64,000 nucleotides of DNA, from positions 62,001 to 126,000 of the forward strand of contig VSDK01012980.1 in the NCBI GenBank assembly GCA_009767595.1, read 5' to 3'. Numbering within the stretch: position 1 is the first letter of the stretch; each line of letters begins with the position of its first letter. A program made the translations under genes and the position numbers. This DNA is from Symbiodinium kawagutii. Taxonomy: Eukaryota > Sar > Dinophyceae > Suessiales > Symbiodiniaceae. Below, in pieces: positions 34,801 through 43,241 of the stretch. The notes under the pieces were generated by a model. It was not told where the DNA came from, made no database searches, and saw only the letters and a program-made list of their open reading frames with translations.

Positions 34801-35317
34801 TCGTTGGTTCTCGTGGGCCGGCTATCCAAAACAGATCGTATGCGATCGCGGATTGCATTTCCGTGGGGAACTACCACGATTCTGTGGAAGCCACGGCATT
34901 CGGATGAGGAATGCCCCCCTTGAAACCCCCGAAGCAATCGGACGCGTCGAGCGCCATGGCGGGATCGCTAAGGCGATGATGAAGAAGATGTGTGCGGAAG
35001 TGCAACCGTACAACATCGAACAGATGCAGCATTGTGTGAATGAGATCTGTGTGATCAAGAACACCACAGCACGCGTTGGAGGCTTTAGCCCAAGCCAATG
35101 GGTTCTTGGACAAAACCCAAGAGGAACCCCCACTTTCATGAATGAAGAAGCGTTTGCTGACTTGGGAGCTGTGGGTGATGCTGCAGACCCTGAAAGTGTC
35201 TTCATGCTTCAACATGAAGCGAGAGCTGCTGCGAAAAGAGCCTACGTCTACTTGGACACGAACAAGAGAGTAGCTCGGGCAATGTTGAAGAATGCCGCTC
35301 CTATATCAAGTAGGTGA
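31880..35317 (+). CDS. Retrotransposon RS-domain and integrase segment
   Basis: Open in the same frame as Gag-protease; the first ATG is at 31979. In order: short Cys-containing start, proline run, Ala/Ser-rich stretch, predicted coiled coil (32410-32500), arginine/serine-rich domain with many RS and SR dipeptides (about 32500-32710), Pro-rich stretch, about 550 residues of unassigned acidic sequence, then integrase. Integrase zinc residues: His 34469, His 34484, Cys 34568, Cys 34577 (HHCC). Catalytic triad: Asp 34658, Asp 34844, Glu 34949, with 34 residues between the last two. The integrase C-terminal domain continues in another frame after 35289. The RS domain and the long insert are not part of a typical copia polyprotein. 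Confidence 0.88.
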   Translation, partial: SNRHRSVAVGTVFAALAYLAGYDVHLGHVEAARMWGSMRCGGRCRECRLENRQDTERIINVCWNLFLELGIPEEKLEAPWGYEGPIRARGSVAGARRDVRDRAPLPPPPPPSVPARTSATAASSRAPASARAPASRTSAPPSRAETMRMASRANAGGEASGSRDIPRDQVGDGSPLEQMQKAMDKMQTMMRRLMEERDEAVREGRRDHDRRSEPRKRSRSRRARASRRSRSRGRDSRERPRRASPRRRRDDSRSRRRSRSGDRGDRRREREQRSPPSRPPVRAPPVWPESRAPVTPPMPPPRHAPDDPSIPWVDNVGEHMGDRPIGAVSLDQWGLYPADGLREWDSNKPYSHRMQPSEVSVDTLNALVVSAGGHDKMTWVGPGTKEQNYDMNIRLTIKVRGKAYSTAVKRQTVMQNWVRTTWLNERGRWSLVERESGTSVTFVPGMKMVIMLQPPSDYMQLRLSTPPKVPRPRPPKIFGRPPLQRMKRKVEKTPPRSPPPRLRNHGFDDSDSDASEVSVVDHKDERVKSEPRDSPHEHEHVANVAILRTGYVADSSSSSSHDESSGLVLSIEDDGTVERHVTMSRKRRKEFETNIDNVNFHDELLRGMLGLREYPESPIPHVMIFTSRPHVHVHPHARTMDVGRNGEHLMAMQGTPDLWDMFQGVDFFVFLVEYDSTDQPLAHGELLTEVRSFCEASGSRWMNVDALDTLRWNHYAEQDPPHICSSEIGMTTNDDEVMVRMAVWCDQANTSYDDDDPGMPLEEVFTASFNELLIELGNEFHVDSMTRAAFPAALLEEQADQGAGDDDEAPVPEVTREGMAEEMVSEETLLDTVDVPGLPQKEADRRAAWRKLPQRVRIAIRRLHRQFGHCPRHVLVSLLRAARVDKTYVQAVKLHRCTVCEDNAPKGKSHKTSLPYEYRFGACLGLDLLEIRDSTGATYTCLNMIDMGTTFQLLHVMRKGHDATSAQIIKALSDRWFSWAGYPKQIVCDRGLHFRGELPRFCGSHGIRMRNAPLETPEAIGRVERHGGIAKAMMKKMCAEVQPYNIEQMQHCVNEICVIKNTTARVGGFSPSQWVLGQNPRGTPTFMNEEAFADLGAVGDAADPESVFMLQHEARAAAKRAYVYLDTNKRVARAMLKNAAPISSR
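35289..35317 (+). other. Overlap of frames: putative +1 frameshift site
   Basis: The integrase frame ends at TGA 35315-35317, while the next frame opens after TGA 35286-35288. Integrase C-terminal sequence (YQVGDVVSFRK) continues in the +1 frame. AGG followed by TGA at 35312-35317 is a plausible slip point, similar in principle to stop-stimulated +1 shifting; no exact Ty1 heptamer is visible. Confidence 0.65.
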
Positions 35318-37946
35318 CGTTGTAAGTTTCAGGAAAGACAACAACGTTGGTGGCAAAACCAAGTGGAGCGTAGCATCCCGTGTCATTGGTCATGAAGGCG
35401 AAAGAGATGTCTGGGTGTTATGTGAGAACACACCAGTTGTGGTTTCCGTTCACAACTTGAGGCCTGCGAACGATGCTGAAGCTTTGGCGCGTTCGATCTT
35501 GCAAGGACACCCAATTGTCTCCGAGGAGATCATTGGAGATACCCAGAAGTTTGTGGATGCAAGATCCTCTGCAGATCCAGGAGATGCAGAAATGGCCGAA
35601 ATGAGACCAACACCCGAGAGAGAGTACCCTGAATTTGAAATGGAAGAAGTTGAACCAATACCCGAAATTGACAACCCCGAATTGCCTGTTGATCTTCAGT
35701 TTCCTGAAAGGATGGAACCCATCAATGAAGGAGTTGAAGAGAATGATGAACCAAGTGAAGGAGAGGTAGAAGAAGAACAGGCAGAACCAAGCAACAGAAG
35801 GTTGCCAAGCAGAAGGGAAAACCCCATCAGAAGAGTGAGAGCAAGAACAGATGGTGGAATGTCGACCACGAGCGGTGGCGACAGTTCAGCTGCATCCGAG
35901 AGAGCAGCTCCGGTTGTTGAACCGACAGGGGAAGAGCCTGCGGCTGAATCTTCGGCGAGGGCCGAGACAGCTCCAGCATGGCCGAACCCCCGCGATTCGC
36001 TGGATGACCTACCTGTTTCATTGAGAAGATATTTTGAAGAACAAAGGAATCAAGGAGGTGAAGCGAATGCGAACTTAGGAATCGTTGAAATGGAGAAGAG
36101 GAAGACCTCGACTCCGATGGGATCAAGATCTCGCTTTGTAGGATTTATGTCTGCTAGTTTTGAGGAAGGAGCAAATGAACAGAAGGATGAACCGGACAAG
36201 GCTGCCGAAAAGACTCTTCACTTCGAGAGTGAAACTCCGAAGATGAGAGCTCTGATCCTTGAGGCAAGGGAGAAGGAATGGGCAAAGTACATCAAGTACA
36301 GTGCTGCAGTTCCGTTGCCTCCTGGTGAAGGGGAAGCGCTGATTGAACAAGGGCACACTGTGATTCCCAGCAAGTGGGTGGATGTGGACAAGGCACACCA
36401 CTTGCAACACAAGGAGGACTATGAACCCAAGATCAAATCAAGACTTGTCAGTTGCGGGAATTACGAAGTGCAGGATGGGCTACGCACAGATGCGCCCACA
36501 TCTGATGCAGAGACCCATCACCTCATTGCTGCCTTTGCAGCATGTCACCGAGTGGAATGTCACTCGGCTGATATCACATCAGCCTATTTTCAGGCGGCCG
36601 CATTGGACCGCGTCATTGTGATGAGGATGCCAAGAGGAGGCTTGCCAGGAATGAAGGAAGGAACTTTGTTGCTGGTGAGAGTTCCGGTGTATGGTTTGTG
36701 TGACAGTGGAAGAGGATTCTGGAAGCGGTTACACAAGGAAGCCCAGGACTGTGGCTTCATCCCCTCGAGGATTTTCCAGGCATTCTACTTTCTAAATGTC
36801 CCAGTGGAGAAACCCGGAAAGGAACAGACGACAGACCAAGAGAAGAAGATCAAGACGGTTGCGGTTTTGACGACACATGTTGATGACCTTCTCTATGCGT
36901 ATGTTCCTGAAGGAAAGCAATACATTGACAAGCTGTTGTCGCCTTTTGATGTTGGTACCCAGGAGACAGGAAATTTCAGGTACTGTGGAAAACAGTTTGA
37001 CACCACAGCTGATGCAATCACCGTGGATGTTGATGACAACACGCGCAAGATCAAGCCAACTGCCATTGAACAGGGAAGACCCAACACTGACCCTTTGAGT
37101 CCTGGTGAACTCAGTCAGTTGCGGTCTGTGGTAGGCTCCCTTTCGTGGGTCGCACGTCAGGGACGCCCTGATATCCTCTATCTTGTTTCAAGGCTGCAAT
37201 CAGAAATCAAGAACGCAACCATTCAGACGGTGCGTGAGGCAAACAAGTGTGTGGAGATGGCATTGGTAGGAATTGATTATGTGAAGCTCAGGTTTCCTTT
37301 TGGACTCCTAGAGTGGAATCAGTTGGGCATTTTGAGTGTGTCTGACGCGTCATTTGCGAATGAACCCGGATCCCCGTCACAGCAAGGAAGATGCCACTTC
37401 TTGTGCTCTGCCGGACAGCTGAAGGAAGCTGGGCGGACACAGTTTGATGTCCTGCCGTTGGCCTTTTCGTCGACGACGGTGAAGCGCGTCTGCAGGGCAA
37501 CTTTGCAGGCGGAAGCTTACAGCCTACAGGGCAGCATGGAGGCAGGAGATCGGTATCGTGCTCTGTTGGTAGAGCTACGTGGCCTGATCCAACGCGACAC
37601 TCGCGATTGGGAAGATGTAGCCAGACGGCACTGCCCTCAGCTGAGTCTGAGCGATTGCATGTCGTTGGTACGTCACTTGAACAGTGACCTCCTTTCGCGA
37701 TGTTCGGATCGACGCCTCGACATCGAAATGCAGGCAATGAGACAATCATTGCGTGATGAAAATGATCGGGAGACGTTCGCCGTCTACCCAGGAGGAGGAG
37801 ACAAGCTCTGTTGGGTGCACACAAGCACCATGGTGGCTGACTGTCTTACTAAGAAGATGAAGCCTGATTACATCCTCAAGGTGCTCCAAAACAATGCATA
37901 CCTGGTATCCTACGACCAAAGGGCGAAGAGAGCGAACTTGACCTGA
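35292..37946 (+). CDS. Retrotransposon integrase C-terminus, reverse transcriptase and RNase H (884 aa)
   Basis: Residues 1-60 finish the integrase (VASRVIGHEGERDVWVL... core). An acidic linker follows, then an RVT_2-type reverse transcriptase from about residue 317. Catalytic Asp427 lies in HSADITSAYFQ, and Asp531-Asp532 in THVDDLLYA (the YVDD box). RNase H carries Asp685 (VSDASF), Glu741 (LQAEAYSLQ) and Asp850 (MVADCLTK). All key residues are present, so the enzyme looks intact. It would copy the element RNA into cDNA inside virus-like particles. It is expressed only if the +1 frame change is bridged. Confidence 0.93.
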   Translation: MPLLYQVGDVVSFRKDNNVGGKTKWSVASRVIGHEGERDVWVLCENTPVVVSVHNLRPANDAEALARSILQGHPIVSEEIIGDTQKFVDARSSADPGDAEMAEMRPTPEREYPEFEMEEVEPIPEIDNPELPVDLQFPERMEPINEGVEENDEPSEGEVEEEQAEPSNRRLPSRRENPIRRVRARTDGGMSTTSGGDSSAASERAAPVVEPTGEEPAAESSARAETAPAWPNPRDSLDDLPVSLRRYFEEQRNQGGEANANLGIVEMEKRKTSTPMGSRSRFVGFMSASFEEGANEQKDEPDKAAEKTLHFESETPKMRALILEAREKEWAKYIKYSAAVPLPPGEGEALIEQGHTVIPSKWVDVDKAHHLQHKEDYEPKIKSRLVSCGNYEVQDGLRTDAPTSDAETHHLIAAFAACHRVECHSADITSAYFQAAALDRVIVMRMPRGGLPGMKEGTLLLVRVPVYGLCDSGRGFWKRLHKEAQDCGFIPSRIFQAFYFLNVPVEKPGKEQTTDQEKKIKTVAVLTTHVDDLLYAYVPEGKQYIDKLLSPFDVGTQETGNFRYCGKQFDTTADAITVDVDDNTRKIKPTAIEQGRPNTDPLSPGELSQLRSVVGSLSWVARQGRPDILYLVSRLQSEIKNATIQTVREANKCVEMALVGIDYVKLRFPFGLLEWNQLGILSVSDASFANEPGSPSQQGRCHFLCSAGQLKEAGRTQFDVLPLAFSSTTVKRVCRATLQAEAYSLQGSMEAGDRYRALLVELRGLIQRDTRDWEDVARRHCPQLSLSDCMSLVRHLNSDLLSRCSDRRLDIEMQAMRQSLRDENDRETFAVYPGGGDKLCWVHTSTMVADCLTKKMKPDYILKVLQNNAYLVSYDQRAKRANLT

Positions 37947-38016
37947 AAGAATTTGCGCACGTTTTTTTTCAGCACAGTTTTTCTACACCTCTTTCACACC
38001 TGTAAAGTAGGATGTG

Positions 38017-38159
38017 TGTGAATGTGAGGTTGTTTTGTATCTAGACTAAGCCAGGGTGTGAAAGTAAACACCGAGACACTGCGGCCCATTTGGTTCGAGG
38101 GCCCTTGAGTCAGAGGCTTTAGCGAAAAGTGCGTTGCTCGATACTCCGCCAGTTTGATA
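38017..38159 (+). repeat. 3' LTR (143 bp)
   Basis: Same sequence as the 5' LTR. The preceding bases TGTAAAGTAGGATG are only weakly purine-rich, so the polypurine tract is not clear. Confidence 0.95.
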
Positions 38160-38699
38160 TGCCATTACCATTGTTCACATCTCGCTGGGAATCTGGCTGT
38201 GTGCCAGGACAGAGTTCAGACACTGTGCAGTTCAAGGAAAAAATCTCAATCTTACGCATACGTTCGGTTTCCTTCCCACGCGCGAGAATTGGACAAAGCT
38301 TCCCAAGCCCGGCAAGGAAAGAAAACGATGCATCTATGCATTGGGTTGCTTGTTGTCTATCCATTTGTCTACCCATCTCCCCCGTCCATTTGTCCAGCAT
38401 CATGATTCATCAGAATATATCAGAATCATCATCAACGTCCATTGTCGTCAATCATCGTCAGTCCTTCAGTTTTCGCAAAATGTGAGGCTTTGCAAATCGT
38501 TGATTGAGATTCCGAAGCCACTGTCCAAGTTTCGAGGACTTTTTGCGGCATGATGATCGCTTCAAATGGATTCAGCAGCAAATATGGGCAAAAGGCCGGT
38601 GCAGGATCAAGAGGGGAAGAGGATGTCTTGGCTTTGCTTCGGTTGTTGCAGTTGCAAATTGCTGGAAGATGCTGACTTGTTTTGGGTGCCATGATCGAG

Positions 38700-38758
38700 G
38701 CAAAGGATACATGGACACATATCTTCTTGAGAATGACTCTGGGACCTGTGCACCCGGA
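38700..38758 (+). CDS. C1 cyclase exon, KGKGYMDTY end of domain
   Basis: AG|G acceptor. Reads GKGYMDTYLLENDSG after completion of the split Gly codon, matching the class III C-terminal motif '(V/K)KGKGxMxTYxL'. It sits 0.5 kb beyond the retrotransposon and shows that the element interrupts the C1-coding region of one gene. The donor is uncertain (38748 or 38759). Confidence 0.85.
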
Positions 38759-40717
38759 GTTCGTTGACGTCAGGATGCCGAGTAGGTTCACCATGGTTCA
38801 CGTACACATCAGGAACCATATCTATGCTGTATAGTTGTCATTGTTGGTCAATAGATGCTGAGAGTCTCTCCTGGAATGACTGCTGGGATTTGCTTGGTAT
38901 TCATTCAAACTGCTTCTTCATGTTTCTGGTCCTGGCAGAAATGGACCAATATGCTGTCAAGTTTCAGGTGCACAGGGATGCAGTACATGTATCAGCGTCC
39001 TCTCATTTCCAGCGGAGTTTCTTTAGCAATAGTCAAAGGAGAAACATGGATAAACCACGGAAATCTATTGCAATACTGGTCCTGCAGGCCATGATAGGAG
39101 CCACTCGTACTGACCATTCGCTAAGGAGAAGCGTGGTCAGGAAGTCAACGTTTTTTCGGTCAATCGGCACAATTCTCGAGAGGGCAGTATGCTTGAGATC
39201 GCATCATCAGATGAGCCTTGGTTGGAATTGGAGTGAGATTGCTACAGTTTATCCGTGCAATTTTTGATTGTAAATCCATCATGCAGTAGACACAGTGGCA
39301 CAGCTTCCGCTTGCTCCATCTTGCTCCCCTACTTGGCCCTGCGGGTGTGCCTCACCCTAGATCCTTGGATATCCTTGGTCTGATGTTGCCGCCAATGACA
39401 CAGGTGCCAGTGAATGAGGAGACCACCGCGTTCGATTGGAAGCAAAGCTTGAAGTCCAAGCTTCTGACAAGCCTCCGGCACGTCCGAAACGTTCCCAAGG
39501 CCATCGGATGGTTCACCATGCTTCACCATGGTTCGTAGCTCTAAGGTGCCGTTGCTTTGCCCAAGATAAGCCGACAAGAGAGAGAGAGAGAGAACGTGAT
39601 AGTTGGAGCACATTCGATCTGCCAGTTTCATCGCAAACAACGCTTGTTTTCTATTCGCTGCGGGTCCTTGGCGTGCTATTGATGCTTCTGCGTCTTGAGA
39701 TCTGCAAAGCCAGAGGGCATCAGAGGGCAGGCTAGGCTGAAGTTATTGCGAACAAAGTACAGTAACGAAGGGAGTTTGAAAACAGATTCTTTGGGCAGAC
39801 TAGGTTGCAAGATGTCACAGGCTAGCAAGGATTGCACCGAACTGGGTGATATTCCAGGGATTCTTGTTGTGTCAGCATCCTTTGCCCTCAGGGCTGACAG
39901 CTTATGGAGTCGCTGGTCCAGTCAAACCGGGATCACCGTCAGCATCCATTCCAGTAGTGGTGAGAGAGTTTGGGAAAGTATCACCATTTATGCACAAATG
40001 TGACAGGCCCCAGGCCAACACCAAAAGTTCAACGAGATGATGCTGGGAGCTTTACTGTATCGGTTTGACCAAGTATATAAATAGATGCAAAATGATGTAA
40101 ATAGGCGAGGTTCTAAGTGAAAAGTTTTACTGGATCACGTTCCAACACATTCCGACCTGAGAGATTTGCAAAAGGCTAGCCTTCAGGCTCCGCTGAGATG
40201 CACTGATTGTGTATTGCAAAGTGATCAGGTTTGGGGGATCCGGTGATAATCGGTAGCACCATGTGCCCGCCATTGAAAATGGGTGGGAATCTCTGGGGGC
40301 GATTCCTCGAGTGTTCCACAGCTCCACAGGTTTTTCGCGATACTTTGACTTTCTGCATCAAAGTCTTCGAACTCGACACTGAGATCAACGAAGGGTGGCA
40401 TAGCATGTACAGCTCTGCACAAAAAGATAGGTTTGCAGTATGTCCATCACGAAGAGAGGACGGAAACATGCGGGAAACGAATCATGAGGCAACACCTTTA
40501 GCAACTGGCCTGACAATACCGAAAAGCTGATTCTGTGTTAAATGCTTCCTGCCTCCATGTTACAGTGAATGATCAACAGTCGCAAGTGAACACCTTTCTC
40601 GTGATACTCCTGGAAATTCACATTAAATGTGCGCGTACTACGGAATTATGTTTCTATGGCTTGAAAGCTTTGCATATTATATTTCTATTCGGAAATAAGT
40701 AAATACACACACTTATA

Positions 40718-40790
40718 CTGTATCTACATACTGTATCTACATACTGTATCTACATACTGTATCTACATACTGTATCTACATACCGTATCT
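40718..40790. repeat. 13-bp tandem repeat ACTGTATCTACAT
   Basis: Six nearly identical head-to-tail copies, followed by ATATAC-type simple sequence. Confidence 0.9.
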
Positions 40791-40960
40791 ACATATATCT
40801 ATATACATATACGTATATGTTTACCATAGGGATCCCATGCAAAATATGTACATAAGCATGTGCGGACCTGATTACAAGAACAGTGTGTCTCGGTGATGGA
40901 TTTGAGCGTATCCCTGCCCTCTACCACTTGCATCAAAATAGACCTGTTGAGAGACTTGCC

Positions 40961-41000
40961 TTGCGAAAACCCTGAGGAAAAGTGCTCAGGGTTTTCGTAA
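40961..41000. repeat. Inverted repeat, 16-bp arms
   Basis: TTGCGAAAACCCTGAG and CTCAGGGTTTTCGTAA pair with one mismatch around an 8-base loop. Confidence 0.8.
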
Positions 41001-41738
41001 GATGTGTTTCCGTTTGATTCTCCTCATTTGCCCTTTCGAACGTTGTTTCATTTCAATGTATTTCAATGATCCTTCTCCTTGCCTAATTGTACCTGGGCGT
41101 TTCCCTCGCAGCTCCCTTACTTCAAGAATGTTTCCTTTCCTTGTTGTGCCTGCCATAATATACACACACACATATATATATATATACTTGTTTTTCTTAT
41201 TTGGCTGGCATTTTGCTTCTTATCCTTGTTCAAGTGGACCATTTTCAAACCCCGTGCTCTTCAAGAGAAAAGCTTTAGTCAAATCCCATCAAAATACATG
41301 TCCACGATGATTCAGAAATTGATAGTGGGCTGATCCCTAGGCTTAGCAGTTTGAACCAGCTTACCACCTGTGTGGCCTCTGGATTTTATGCATTCTATGT
41401 AACTCATTGTCACTTCTCCTGTCGTTTATTTGAGGCCTTTACAGCAGGCATGTGAAAAAGCATGTCAGAAGAATGATTCAAGCGTAGTGCATGCATCAGA
41501 TACTGTGCAACCATATGTCAGGGAATTACTCTTACATCATAATTTTGCCAGGCATGGCATCAGTACTCAAACACTACGAAGAAACGTGTTGGAATATGTG
41601 TTTGTGCGGATGGAAGTGCACATAAGTGGTATGTCATGGTATGTCATGTGTTTTGCCGTAATGTCAATATCTACCAGCCAAGATGTCACATAATGTCCCA
41701 TACAATTCCGCAGAAAACACCACAATCAGCATACAAAA

Positions 41739-41814
41739 ACATCGATGCATGCATACATACAAGTTCTTGCAAGTCAACATCGATGCATGCACACATACAA
41801 GTTCTTGCAAGTCA
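41739..41814. repeat. 38-bp direct repeat, two copies
   Basis: The unit starting ACATCGATGCATGCAY and ending GTTCTTGCAAGTCA occurs twice head to tail, differing by one base. Confidence 0.9.
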
Positions 41815-42793
41815 ACTTTCAGGGTCCCGAGAAGTTGTTCGATCCAGCGAATTCGCGGCACAATGCTTTCAAGCGGTGGTGTTGGTGTAAGTTGACGGAA
41901 TGAGATTGATACTTGGTTAGTGGCTGTTGCTTCTAGTTTATAATAAAGTGATGCCGTGGGTTATGCATGCGTTTCAGAACATCATGTGCAATCCAGCAGG
42001 CGTCAGTCGTGCCTGTAAAACGCAGATTCGCAAATGCGCGCTTCACATTTGTTGTTTTTTGTGCGGCCCCCTGTCGAATTTCGACCTTTTATTGTATGTA
42101 ATTACGCGTAGTAAGACTACGTTCGATAGGTTTATAATGTCTATGTGATTGTGTGTTTGTGCCCGCATGCCTGCGCATATATGAACATACGCATGGACAG
42201 GGTGACAGTTGATAGGAATGGGACTGACGTTTGCACTGAGGATTCCCAGAAGGAAGCACTAGAGAAATCGCTATTTGACTCACGGCTGAATCAGTAATTC
42301 CTGCTCTACGCCTGTGCTGTGATGTTCTGCGGTGCCCAATTGAGAATAAAAGTAAGCGTCAATATCATCATGAGAAATCAGACAATGTGACAACACTTCA
42401 GGTTAGCACGTGGATAGTGAGTGCTGCTGCTCCATGATGATATTGGAACCGATGCTACATGATGAGTTTCTGCTATATTGGAAGAAACAATATCACTTTG
42501 GATTGGCCCAGGCCTCTTTGTTGCTCTTCTTGATTTGCTTTTGTATGGAGTGCTGAGCTCAGCTGCGATGCCATCTCACCAGTGCTGAAGTGGTTTCGAC
42601 TAAGAACAGCTTCGGGCACAAGTTAGTGCGTACACTTCCTGTTATGGACTAACCACCACTATGAGGCCGTTTTATTTTCAGTCGTCAGCACGTTGTCATG
42701 AGCTGTCATGCTCCAAGCACTAGAGTCACTAGGCTTGGATTCATCATGATCGGAGAAACCGGTGAGGAAGCTTACGGGTCAGCACTCAGTTTT

Positions 42794-42808
42794 NNNNNNN
42801 NNNNNNNN
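42794..42808. other. Assembly gap (15 N)
   Basis: Fifteen undetermined bases. The same TCAGCACTCAGTTTT sequence flanks both sides, suggesting two contig ends that actually overlap. Confidence 0.95.
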
Positions 42809-43097
42809 GTTCAGCACTCAGTTTTGACAGGTCCAGCTTGCTGTGCCTTGAACACACCGCCAATTTGGCCAACACTTGTTTTTGCAAAGGTGCGCAAAGA
42901 AAGTAATAAATCATTTAAGGGCAAGAACTTGAAAGTCAATGGCAAGCATTGATAGCAAACAGGCAGCAAGACCCGGCCATGACATTGGCTTTGGCGCTAG
43001 ATTATTTCTGTTTTCGTGCAGCAAGCCTCCACGCCAGTGGGGGGGGCTCCTACAAAACTCTTGAGTTGAAGACGATGGATAGAAAGGACTTCAGAAG

Positions 43098-43241
43098 GAC
43101 TTCTCTTTTTGTCATTTCCATCGCGCAGCTTGGGCCACCGAGATTTGCGATTGTTCATACAGCTCCGGGGCATCTTCGCCATTGTGTTGGCTATCATACT
43201 CTTCGTTGGTGGTGCAGCGTTGGCTGGCCATGCTGGCCTTC
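43098..43241 (+). CDS. Cyclase membrane block 2 exon
   Basis: AG|G acceptor. Reads SRSLGHRDLRLFIQLRGIFA then IVLAIILFVGGAALAGHAGL, a charged cytosolic run into one clear membrane helix. This is the expected position for the first helix of the second membrane block. The 3' end (GT at 43242) is tentative. Confidence 0.58.

Larger units (their letters stand above)
28438..38164 (+). mobile_element. Ty1/copia-type LTR retrotransposon with target-site duplication
   Basis: Bounded by 143-bp LTRs at 28443-28585 and 38017-38159. Flanking five-base copies TGCTA and TGCCA (one mismatch) are the likely target duplication. Internal order is PBS, Gag with zinc knuckle, protease, integrase, reverse transcriptase, RNase H; integrase before reverse transcriptase is diagnostic for copia (Pseudoviridae) elements. 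It lies in the sense direction of the host gene. The coding region is interrupted once by an in-frame UGA and once by a frame change. Confidence 0.95.
27715..38699 (+). other. 11-kb intron carrying a copia retrotransposon
   Basis: It separates HIHASAETH from the KGKGYM end of the same C1 domain. A small exon with the 'F....RG' part of C1 may be hidden in it. Without the 9.7 kb element the intron would be about 1.3 kb, close to its neighbours. Confidence 0.7.
38759..43097. other. Intronic interval, no secure exon
   Basis: Two stretches are possibly coding but unproven. One is an AG|G-bounded stretch at 39828 reading DCTELGDIPGILVVSASFAL; the other is a stretch after the AG|G at 40328 reading VFRDTLTFCIKVFELDTEIN. 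The interval also has a 13-bp tandem repeat (40718-40790), a 16-bp inverted repeat (40961-41000), a 38-bp direct repeat (41739-41814) and the assembly gap (42794-42808). Confidence 0.45.

Noticed and set aside
30137..36410. Antisense open frames opposite the retrotransposon genes (up to 337 codons)
   Set aside because: They mirror the GC-biased sense reading frames, show no domain, and the sense strand carries clear copia motifs.
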